Below are positions 1 to 7,341 of a stretch of DNA of 12,108 nt, one piece after another. Origin of the DNA: Stramenopiles sp. TOSAG23-2. Its lineage: Eukaryota > Sar. Under the pieces are notes generated by a model. That model made no database searches. It was not told the DNA's origin and worked only from the letters and a program-made list of their open reading frames with translations. Position numbers and translations under genes: made by a program. The stretch lies in contig LT649877.1 in assembly GCA_900128395.1 (NCBI GenBank), positions 1-12,108 on the forward strand. The letters are read 5' to 3'. Positions within the stretch are counted from its first letter, which is position 1. Each line of letters opens with the position of its first letter.

Positions 1-155
1 AAAAATGTTCTTAAAGCAAAAAAATGCAATTAGCACTACACAGGCCTTGAAAATGACATTTTACCTTAAATTATATCCAAAAATAACACTACACATAAGA
101 AGATACACGTTAGACGGCCGACTATCTCTGGTTAAGAGCTTATATTAATAGTCGA

Positions 156-213
156 AGCTTACCAGCTTACCAGGCTTACCAGGCTTACCAGCTTACTGGC
201 TTACTGGCTTACG
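156..213. repeat. Degenerate 8-9 bp tandem repeat, seven units
   Basis: Seven head-to-tail units share the core GCTTAC: AGCTTACC (twice), AGGCTTACC (twice), AGCTTACT, GGCTTACT and GGCTTACG, covering 156-213. The unit length shifts between 8 and 9 bp and the last base drifts from C to T to G, so this is an ageing minisatellite. It lies about 245 bp upstream of the ATG at 458. It does not match a known telomere repeat. A role as a protein-binding array is possible but only inferred. Confidence 0.9.
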
Positions 214-387
214 CGCAGCAATTTAAATTAGCATTGGTGCATTGAGAGAGAAAAAATGCACAAAAAAAAGGGTAAAAAGGTGCAAAACAACATATATAAT
301 AAACATAAAAAAACTTTAAACTTTATTGAACAACTCTTCTTAAACTTAAACTGTTTATACTTACTGTACCCAGAACAAAGATCATCT

Positions 388-415
388 ACACACACACACA
401 CACATATATATACAC
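388..415. repeat. (AC)n-(AT)n compound microsatellite
   Basis: Eight AC units (388-403) run into an AT tract and end in ACAC, about 40 bp before the start codon at 458. It would lie in the 5' UTR or core promoter of the membrane-protein gene. Confidence 0.9.
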
Positions 416-457
416 GAGATATTATTAAAAGTACATAACAAATATCTAAATACGATA

Positions 458-1444
458 ATGGATTTCCCACCAACAAGTGAGGAATATAATAACTTGAATA
501 CGATAAATAAAATCAAAGCGTTGGAAAAAGAGATTAAACGCTTACGACAAAATGATGATGATGGTACAACACAAAAAATAAATAAAAAAAAAGAAGATGC
601 ACATAGAGCTATGGTAGAAATTGAGTTACAACCAGTAACGAGAGACCATGAAATAAATCGAAACTCTTGGGCGAAAATCTACCGCGATGTCACTGCTCGA
701 CGAAAAAGTTTAAAGATATTAGGAAAAGAGGTTGTAGTGGATGATTGGTTAGATTGGCGTGTAAAATGGGGACAACGTGGATCTGGACTTTTTACTTTGA
801 TGGGGTTGCTTTGTCATATTGTTGGACTACGTGTTGCAACTGTTATATTTACAGTTATTGCAATGATATTTACTGTTATGTTGTATTACAAAAATGTATC
901 ATTTGTGATTACGAAACGATTGTTAAAGGAAGCAAATGTTATTATTATTGTAATGTTAACTACTTTTAACTGTATTATTGAATTTTTACGACCCGCTACA
1001 CCAATATCACCAATTAATGGAATATTGTACATGATAGCAATAAATATGTTTGTATTTATTGATGCAATGAAACTAAAAAGTCGTATATATGTAATTATAA
1101 TTGCAAGTTTGTTTACAGCATTAAATATAAATAATCTCTATAGCAGGATATTTAAAGATTCAAATAAAGGAACCGTTCTATTTAATTATACTATACAAGG
1201 CGAAGAATACACAATAATGAAACGTTCAATACAACGATCAATTTTTATTCAAGTTTTCTTATTTAGTATCAAGGCTGTATACACTATGTTTATTAAAGAT
1301 AAGAAAATGGAATTGTTAATATTTGCTACTGGAAATATTTATCGTGAAACAGGAACTGCATCAAAGGAAATTGAAGATACAACATTTTCAATGAAAATGA
1401 AACAAGAAAAAACAAACAGGTCAATCGACCCAGCTACAGCATGA
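458..1444 (+). CDS. Multi-pass membrane protein of unknown family
   Basis: This 328-residue protein is not recognised. Residues about 13-31 are Lys/Glu/Leu-rich with heptad-like spacing (LEKEIKRLR), suggesting a short coiled coil. A basic, charged region follows to about residue 108, including a Trp-rich stretch (DDWLDWRVKW, residues 95-104). Five or six hydrophobic segments come next, at roughly 111-127, 128-145, 158-177, 185-203, 208-226 and 259-279. The tail from 280 is hydrophilic and charged. There is no cleavable N-terminal signal peptide, so the first membrane segment probably acts as the signal anchor. The start is the first ATG of the open frame, with A at -3; the stop is TGA. It is convergent with the CoA-transferase gene. 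The long clean frame and sensible membrane topology support a real gene. Transporter, receptor or structural roles cannot be separated from the sequence. Confidence 0.75.
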   Translation: MDFPPTSEEYNNLNTINKIKALEKEIKRLRQNDDDGTTQKINKKKEDAHRAMVEIELQPVTRDHEINRNSWAKIYRDVTARRKSLKILGKEVVVDDWLDWRVKWGQRGSGLFTLMGLLCHIVGLRVATVIFTVIAMIFTVMLYYKNVSFVITKRLLKEANVIIIVMLTTFNCIIEFLRPATPISPINGILYMIAINMFVFIDAMKLKSRIYVIIIASLFTALNINNLYSRIFKDSNKGTVLFNYTIQGEEYTIMKRSIQRSIFIQVFLFSIKAVYTMFIKDKKMELLIFATGNIYRETGTASKEIEDTTFSMKMKQEKTNRSIDPATA

Positions 1445-1515
1445 AAAAATGTAAATTTCCCCAATTTTTGCATTATGCATAATATATTATATAACTATAT
1501 ATATGCATATATAAA

Positions 1516-1526
1516 TACGAGTCGTA
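1516..1526. other. TACG-AGT-CGTA hairpin in 3' region
   Basis: The hairpin lies about 70 nt past the stop of the membrane-protein gene, and the paired arms extend one base on each side (1515-1527). The 14-mer 1513-1526 matches 4911-4924, downstream of the aspartoacylase gene, with a single T/C difference in the loop. A 3' UTR element is inferred. Confidence 0.55.
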
Positions 1527-1566
1527 TATTATAAAATACGCGTAGAGAGTATTTTAAATTTAAAAA

Positions 1567-1704
1567 TATGGAATATTAAATATTATGATGGTTAAAATCT
1601 AAGTTATAATATTTTTATACTTCTCGTGTTAAAGTAATATGCTCAATACTCAATCGCAAGAATAATTTGTTATCCTACTATAGTATGGAATATTAAATAT
1701 TATG
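1567..1704. repeat. Exact 21-bp direct repeat pair
   Basis: The AT-rich 21-mer at 1567-1587, beginning TATGGAATATT and ending ATTATG, recurs exactly at 1684-1704, 117 bp downstream. The flanks differ and no inverted termini are seen, so it is not obviously a transposon footprint. It lies in the convergent 3' intergenic region. Confidence 0.85.
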
Positions 1705-1894
1705 TTTTTATCTGATGAAATATCATAATGTGCGCACATATATGTATATGTATCATACTATGATACCGAGAATATTTTTACAATATGAGCACACGTATTA
1801 AAACACCCACACCACACCTTTTCAACAAAACCACACATTTAAACTTTCTACCACCTTAGCCTTACACATTTGGTCTAGATAATTGTTTTATTAT

Positions 1895-3241
1895 TTACGA
1901 ACTTAATAACGAACCATCTTCAAGCATATCATGAATTTCTTGATCATTATATCCTAAGACATGTTTCATGATATATTTGCTATCACCACCTAATGTAGGT
2001 ACAGCAGTTTTATTTTCAATTGGTGTATTAAGAAATTTAACTGGATGTTTTGGTTGTCGTAATTTTCCAATTACATTTGTCTCGCCAGTTATAAATGTTT
2101 TATTCTTTGTGGAGTGTATAGCATATATATACAAATGAGTGATGTGTTAGCGGGTATGCTGGTATGATATGATATATATGATATATATATATCTTTTTTA
2201 GGCTTAGGGAAATAATAATTTACTTACGTGTTGTATTTGTTCATTTAAATGTACTTTATCCCATGGCAATACGGCACTACCAGGCAAATCATTCTTTACA
2301 ATACGTTTGATACATTCATCTGTTGTTAAATTTACAAAACTTGTTTTTGCCTCTTCAAAAAATTGTTTAAAATTTTTATTTCTAAAATCTGGATTAGCAT
2401 ATTTTGTTGCCCATGGTAAGTCATGAAAAGCATTTAATACACGTTTCCATGTACTTCTTGTTCTTAAATTTAATACAAATGCACCATCTTTTGTTTTAAA
2501 TGGGCCGGCACTTGGGATACTTGAATCAGTTTCTTTCCGTTCTGGATGATCAATCACACCAGCAACACTATTTTCAATTCCCATGAAATGTGTTCCAACA
2601 TCGAGCATGTTTATCATTACATGCTGCCCAGATCCATTTCCATTATTTGCTCGTGCAAATAATGCAGCATTAACTGCATTTGATACATTTAGTGATGTAA
2701 TTTTATCGATAACAATGTTTTGTACCATTTCCACTTGATCCCCTTGTTTGTCTTGACTTTCAAAATCAGCCATCCCACTCAATGCTTGAATTACAAAATC
2801 ATATACCATTTGTTTTGAATATGGACCTGACGGCCCCATGCCTGAAATAGATACATAAATAAGTTTTGGATTTAACTTTGATATTTCTTCATACCCTATT
2901 CCCATACGTTCCATTACACCAGGACGCATATTTTGTATAAAAACATCAGCTTTCATTAATAACTTCTTCAATGCTTGTAGACCTTTTGGCGATTTTGTAT
3001 TTAAAGACAAAGACTGTTTCCCACGATTAGCAAAAGCAAATGATGCTGGTGTACTTGATGGTTTAGCACCACTGACTCCTCTGAATCTATCCCCAACCCC
3101 ATTTGCAGCTTCAATTTTTATGACGTTTGCACCTTGATCTGCAAGCATCATAGCCCCCATAGGACCACTCACCATTTGGCACATCTCAATTACTAACACG
3201 CCGGATAAAGGTCCAGAACGTTTTAAAAATGCACGAGACAT
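1895..3241 (-). CDS. CaiB/BaiF-type class III CoA-transferase (two exons)
   Basis: This enzyme should move a CoA moiety between carboxylic acids. Exon 1 is 3241-2228 (338 codons) and exon 2 is 2104-1895 (69 codons plus TAA), joined in phase 0 to give 407 residues, close to the usual size of about 400. Exon 1 shows the family N-terminus (PLSGVLVIEM...SGPMGAMMLADQGANVIKIE, residues 11-44), then RPGVMERMGIGYEE and NPKLIYVSISGMGPSGPY (106-141). D179 in NIVIDKIT aligns with the catalytic Asp of the family. Exon 2 carries the usual C-terminal end (PTLGG...YIMKHVLGYNDQEI). At the position of the essential His of alpha-methylacyl-CoA racemase there is Tyr147 (VYDF), so a transferase is favoured over a racemase. 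The start is the first ATG, with A at -3. It is divergent from the aspartoacylase gene. The acyl substrate cannot be told. Confidence 0.93.
2105..2227 (-). other. Spliceosomal intron in the CoA-transferase gene
   Basis: On the minus strand exon 1 ends ...CAACAC and the intron opens with GTAAGT (2227-2222). It closes with ...CACAAAG at 2105. A CTAAC branch-like site is at 2150-2146, about 40 nt before the acceptor. The intron is 123 nt and very AT-rich, with a (AT)n run. Without splicing, the frame ends at a stop after seven foreign residues and loses the C-terminal family motif. Joining at these sites keeps the frame and restores the family C-terminus. It is the only intron I could detect in the window. 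Confidence 0.88.
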
Positions 3242-3520
3242 GTTGTAATAATTTTAATGGATATTATATAAATATTAAATTTATTTATTTAATCTATTTA
3301 GATATGGAATATTTTTTTTGTATATCTGTATATCTTCTATGTAATTATTGTTACTTATTATTATTAATTATACCACCACACCGGGTGGTTGTTGTGTTGG
3401 TAGGACTGATTATTATAGCAACGCTATATAAATACCTGGTAAGAAGCGAAGATTTTTTATATACATGTCTTTTAGTATAGCTAGCTCTAGGCCTGGATAG
3501 CAGCGGGTCGTCGTCGGTAT

Positions 3521-3570
3521 CTTTTATAATATACATACAAGTATGTGATAGGTGCATAGATATATAAAAG
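3521..3570. promoter_or_regulatory. Back-to-back TATA-like elements
   Basis: TATAAAAG reads on the minus strand at 3528-3521, toward the CoA-transferase gene. TATATAAAAG reads on the plus strand at 3561-3570, toward the aspartoacylase gene. The two are 32 bp apart. They fit a divergent core promoter, but they lie 165-290 bp from the start codons and such strings arise easily in AT-rich DNA. Confidence 0.3.
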
Positions 3571-3589
3571 ATATTTTGAAAGATTTTAC

Positions 3590-3598
3590 CAGCCGCCA
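3590..3598 (+). promoter_or_regulatory. CAGCCGCCA motif, copy 1
   Basis: This GC-rich 9-mer lies 136 bp upstream of the aspartoacylase ATG. It recurs twice, same orientation, in the other divergent region (8484-8492 and 8495-8503) and nowhere else that I found. It is a candidate transcription-factor site; the function is inferred. Confidence 0.45.
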
Positions 3599-3734
3599 CC
3601 ACTGGCCAGATGTGTTAAACCAGGTGAAAATATATTATGATAATTACAAATTGCAATGATTTGAAAGAGAATTGATACCACATCATTATATAACTATTTT
3701 TTATCATAAACAATAAAATATAAGCGATATAAAA

Positions 3735-4877
3735 ATGACAACAAAATTACCACCAGGTTCAGGAACAAATATTAAATTTACACGCGAGGAATTAGCCAAA
3801 TTAAGATTACAACGACGTATTAATCATAAAGCAAAATTAAACAATGTATTTATAATAGGTGGAACACATGGAAATGAGACAAATGGCGTATATCTTGCTA
3901 AATATTTCATGAAATCACCGGATGTAACTTGTAGATCAAATTTTCAAACTTCAGTCGTATTATCTAATGATGCAGCAGTTAAAAATAACTCAAGATACGT
4001 TGAAGTAGATATGAATAGATGTTTTTTATTAAATGATTTAGTTTCAATAAGTGAAAAAAATAATAATGATGATAATGCAGTTGTAAATAATGAAAAATTG
4101 TTATTGGAACAAAAAAGAGCATATCATTTAAACAAACATGTGCTAGGGCCTAAAGAATCAATTAATCCAAAAGCTGATATGATATTTGATTTACATAATA
4201 CAACAGCAAATACAGGTGTGGCATTAATGTTAGCTCCAGATGATATTTTTGCACATGAAATTGCTGCATTTTTGTCATCCATTGATTCTTCCGTGAAAAT
4301 TTGCAATTGGACACCGTTGAAAAACACATTAATGGGGGATTGGGGACTATTGCCAACATTGGGACGTAGTGGTATGACATTTGAAGTTGGACCATCTCCA
4401 TGGGGTAATTTAAATGGGAAAACATATGATCAAAGTCGTAAGCTTTTATTATCTGCATTAGATTATATTGAAAAACACAATGAAAACATATTATTATCTG
4501 ATGATGGGCAAACAAATCCAACTATTAGAAAGAAAAAAGTAATAGTAAATATACATCAAGGAATTGGATCGATAATGTATCCAAAAGATGGAAATGGTGA
4601 AATTAATGCAATGGTTCATCCTGATATTCAAGATAAAGATTTCATAGAGTTGAAAGATGGGAATCCATTATTTTTAAATTTAGATGGTACGACAGAATAT
4701 TTTTACAAGAAGAATTATAAATTCATTAATACACAAAAAGGCGATGATGAAGAAAAGATTTTTCCTTTTTTCATTAATGAAAGTGCATATTATGAAGGTG
4801 GAGTCGCAATGGTCATAGCAAGAAGAAAAACAATTGAAATTGGAATACATGATGTTCCAGTAAGCTCGCTATTATGA
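3735..4877 (+). CDS. ASPA: Aspartoacylase (N-acyl-aspartate amidohydrolase), M14-like zinc enzyme
   Basis: Aspartoacylase hydrolyses N-acetyl-aspartate, or related N-acyl amino acids, to aspartate and the free acid. The family signature is complete. GGTHGNE (42-48) gives zinc ligands H45 and E48, and DLHNTT (152-157) gives the third, H154. SRY at 86-88 and DMNR at 92-95 match the substrate-binding Arg and Asn-Arg pair (R87, N94, R95). FEVGP places the catalytic Glu at E217. The C-terminal domain is intact, with YPKDGNGEI...MVHPDIQDKDF and NESAYYE, where Y352 matches a known active-site Tyr. At 380 residues it exceeds the roughly 310 of animal enzymes, through a basic N-terminal extension of about 35 residues and an Asn/Asp-rich insert near 105-120. 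There is no signal peptide, so it is probably cytosolic. The ATG has A at -3; the stop is TGA. Aminoacylase-3-type specificity cannot be excluded. Confidence 0.94.
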   Translation: MTTKLPPGSGTNIKFTREELAKLRLQRRINHKAKLNNVFIIGGTHGNETNGVYLAKYFMKSPDVTCRSNFQTSVVLSNDAAVKNNSRYVEVDMNRCFLLNDLVSISEKNNNDDNAVVNNEKLLLEQKRAYHLNKHVLGPKESINPKADMIFDLHNTTANTGVALMLAPDDIFAHEIAAFLSSIDSSVKICNWTPLKNTLMGDWGLLPTLGRSGMTFEVGPSPWGNLNGKTYDQSRKLLLSALDYIEKHNENILLSDDGQTNPTIRKKKVIVNIHQGIGSIMYPKDGNGEINAMVHPDIQDKDFIELKDGNPLFLNLDGTTEYFYKKNYKFINTQKGDDEEKIFPFFINESAYYEGGVAMVIARRKTIEIGIHDVPVSSLL

Positions 4878-5005
4878 GAAAAGGGAAGAAAAATATTATT
4901 AAAAAAATAAAAATACGAGCCGTAAAATAAATGTGTGTGTGAGTGCGTCATGTAATTCGTATTATTTAATATGATGCGCATATGTAATACCCTTTTTTTA
5001 TTTTT
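4878..5005. other. Short convergent 3' region between the aspartoacylase and ORC3 genes
   Basis: Only 128 bp separate the two facing stop codons, so the transcripts probably end within each other's 3' UTR. On the plus strand AATAAA occurs at 4906-4911 and 4926-4931, flanking a TACG-AGC-CGTA hairpin at 4914-4924. On the minus strand AATAAA occurs at 5002-4997, only a few bases past the ORC3 stop. Assigning any of these as the poly(A) signal used is inference. Confidence 0.5.
4914..4924. other. TACG-AGC-CGTA hairpin in 3' region
   Basis: A 4-bp stem with a 3-nt loop begins 37 nt past the aspartoacylase stop and lies between two AATAAA strings. The surrounding 14-mer (4911-4924) is shared, with one loop substitution, with 1513-1526 downstream of the membrane-protein gene. 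Confidence 0.5.
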
Positions 5006-7310
5006 TTACATTCCAAAAATTAATCTCGTCACATGATCTGCTTTCTTATGATGTGGTCGAATACAACCTAAATATTGCAAATCAGAAACCGCAGTAACAA
5101 ATCTTGCTTGTAAATCCACATTTTTCACTGATTTATCAAGATCATCAGTCAGTTTTTTTAACAATTCTGCTGCATCTTGACTTTTTTTTCGAGTACCAAT
5201 ACGTTTTTTTTGCTTTTTCCCAGACGTACCACTGCTATTACCATCTGTAAGATCAAGGTAAGTTTTATCATCTATATTTTCATCAACAATCGTAACAAAT
5301 GATTGAAACCAATCATACAAATTGATATCTTTACCACGTTCTTCCATCAATGAATATACAATTGATATATCTGGCATTTCTTTATATATATGCTTTTCAT
5401 TAGCATCTCTTTCTAAATTTGCCATGTAATGATGTGGATTCGACAATGCTGCTAATGTCAATTTACGTGGTTGAGCACTAAATAATTTTGCTAGATCACC
5501 TTTACGCCTTAACATGGATAATTCATACAATGGAAATGTACTAATGTGACATAACCGTTCTTTCACAATATAATCCATAAATTTAAAGAAATTCAACGTT
5601 ACTTCTTCCAGTTCATTTGTATCATGCATTGAAGATGAAGATTCTCGTTTCTGTTTACTACGTTTACGCAAAGATGAAAAAGCTAATTTTCGTTTCTTTG
5701 CAAAATTCATATTTTTTTTACTTGTCATTGATGATGGTAATTTTTTTGCACCATTATCATCTTCTTTATTTTTATTATCATCATTCTCATATAGTACAAG
5801 AGCAACACTAGTAGTATTAGAAGACGTTGTTGAAGAAGATTGTTTGTTGTTGCTATCAGCTTCGTCGCTACGTTCCTGTGATTCCATTTGTTCCGTATCT
5901 TCTTGCAATCGATCTAATTGTTTAGTTATTTGACTCAACATTAATTCTTCAGCTTCTAATTTACGATTAGCTTCATCAAAGTTATTATTTTTTGTATTTC
6001 TATCAAATGTTTGATCTAGATCATAAAACATATTATCCCATATTTTTACTATATTGATTAAATGTCGTTTTGTACAATTGTTATTTAACATTGTTTTTAT
6101 TTTACGTGCAAAATTAAACCAATAATTTCGAGTTTCTAATGAATCAATATAGACACGCCGTATGCCAGGTATTTGTGAATTAGATGTTCGTGTCATGTTG
6201 TTGTTGTTGTTGTTCATATTTTGTAATGTATATTTCAATGTATCATATATTGCATGAAAGACAAAACCATAAACGCGTTTATATACATGTATATCTGCCA
6301 ACCAATTTGCAATTTTCTTCTTATTTTGATTTAAGGTTGATACTTGTTTTTTGCTCGATGACGACGTTGCAGTTGTTGTAGTTGTCGTTGTAGTAGTAGT
6401 AGTAGTGTTGTTGTTGTTGTTGGTGGTGGTGTTACTATTTGATGCCATTGTCCCTGATGCAGAGGATGACAAATGTTTTGTAGATGGAAATGACATTAAA
6501 TATTGTACATCTTTATTGCCTAAATCTTGTATTAATTTCATAGCACTGTCCATAACTCCCTCCGTTCCAATACATTGACCCAGATCCATCGTCAATGCAG
6601 ATAAACGAGTTGTATAATAATGTTCCATCATAGCAAATTGCAAACTACGTATGTAACTTGATACACTAAATGTGTATTCTAAAAATCGATCGGACATCCA
6701 ACGCAAAACATTATAGGATAAACGTAATGGAAAATTCGAGAAATTACAAGATACAAATAATTTATCAATGACATTATCCATTGTTTTCATAGAATTTTCT
6801 AAACGTATTGTACGCATCCATAATAAATTTGTAACTGGTCTTGGCAATCGTGCATGGACAGCATCAGGGCCAGTCACACTAGCAACGCCTAAAATGAGGC
6901 ACAGTGGCAAACCTCTACGATGTGCTTTTGTTATCGTAATTAAAACATCTTGTAGTACACCAGGCTTGAAAAAATCAAAATCTTCAATACAAAGAATCAT
7001 TGGTGGGCATTCTTTTTCTCTTTGCTGCTTATGTTGTTCATCATTATTATTATTGCTACTACTGCTGCTATTACTATTACTATTATTATTATTATTATTA
7101 TTTGTAGCATTTGTATCATCATTTACATAAAAATATTTATACCATTCTTCTACATCACCAAGTGGTGCTAAAATATTTCGACCACGTTTTACTTTTTTAT
7201 TAAAACGAGCTTCTTCTTTTTTTCTTATCTTTGCATCTAAAGCGGCATCAATTGCAGTTGTTACTGCTTGTGTACTATCACGTATATTTCGTGTAGTTCC
7301 ATCGTCGTAT

Positions 7311-7341
<31 letters not shown>

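Larger units (their letters stand above)
1..457. other. Non-coding region upstream of the membrane-protein gene
   Basis: This AT-rich stretch leads up to the start codon at 458. It holds an AGGCCT palindrome at 42-47, a degenerate tandem repeat at 156-213 and a CA/TA microsatellite at 388-415, each described separately. Short open frames on both strands here are low-complexity (Lys/Asn-rich, or Cys/Val/Tyr-rich across the microsatellite) and do not look like proteins. No tRNA or other RNA gene was recognised. It is presumably promoter and 5' UTR of the gene at 458; that role is inferred from position only. Confidence 0.6.
1445..1894. other. Convergent intergenic region with hairpins and a 21-bp direct repeat
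   Basis: These 450 bp lie between two genes that point at each other, so they should hold both 3' UTRs and poly(A) sites. A TACG-AGT-CGTA hairpin lies at 1516-1526 and the palindrome TACGCGTA at 1537-1544. An exact 21-bp direct repeat is at 1567-1587 and 1684-1704. The 12-bp palindrome ATGTGCGCACAT is at 1728-1739, and a 7-bp stem with a 3-nt loop (GTATCAT-ACT-ATGATAC) is at 1750-1766. TTTATT at 1887-1892 reads AATAAA on the minus strand just past the CoA-transferase stop. No coding frame or RNA gene was recognised. Confidence 0.7.
3242..3734. promoter_or_regulatory. Divergent promoter region between the CoA-transferase and aspartoacylase genes
   Basis: These 493 bp must carry both promoters. 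A local GC-richer island (about 3480-3520) contains AGGCCT at 3489-3494, and CAGCCGCCA lies at 3590-3598; both recur in the other divergent region. Two good TATA-like elements point apart: TATAAAAG on the minus strand (3528-3521) and TATATAAAAG on the plus strand (3561-3570). Another TATATAAATA lies at 3424-3433. Short open frames on both strands have no family features. Promoter function is inferred from position and motifs. Confidence 0.6.

Noticed and set aside
156-213. CRISPR-like array
   Set aside because: The units are 8-9 bp with no spacers and drift in sequence, and the window is eukaryotic.
228-476. Minus-strand and plus-strand short open frames around the start of the membrane gene
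   Set aside because: They are low-complexity, run through the CA/TA microsatellite, and show no family motif or plausible start context.
1895-2134. Stand-alone small gene beginning at a TTG
   Set aside because: Its sequence is the C-terminal part of the CaiB/BaiF family, and it joins in phase with the upstream frame through a good intron, so it is exon 2.
2159-2160. Alternative upstream AG splice acceptor for the CoA-transferase intron
   Set aside because: Joining there in phase reads CAT ACC CGC TAA, an immediate stop, and loses the family C-terminus.
3229-3602. Two 83-codon open frames on opposite strands in the divergent promoter
   Set aside because: They overlap each other, have repetitive hydrophobic or hydroxyl-rich composition, and cover TATA-like and other promoter motifs. 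They look like chance frames.
6351-7130. Plus-strand frames rich in Val/Leu opposite ORC3
   Set aside because: They are the reverse reading of the Asn/Thr/Ser trinucleotide tracts of ORC3 and have no independent support.
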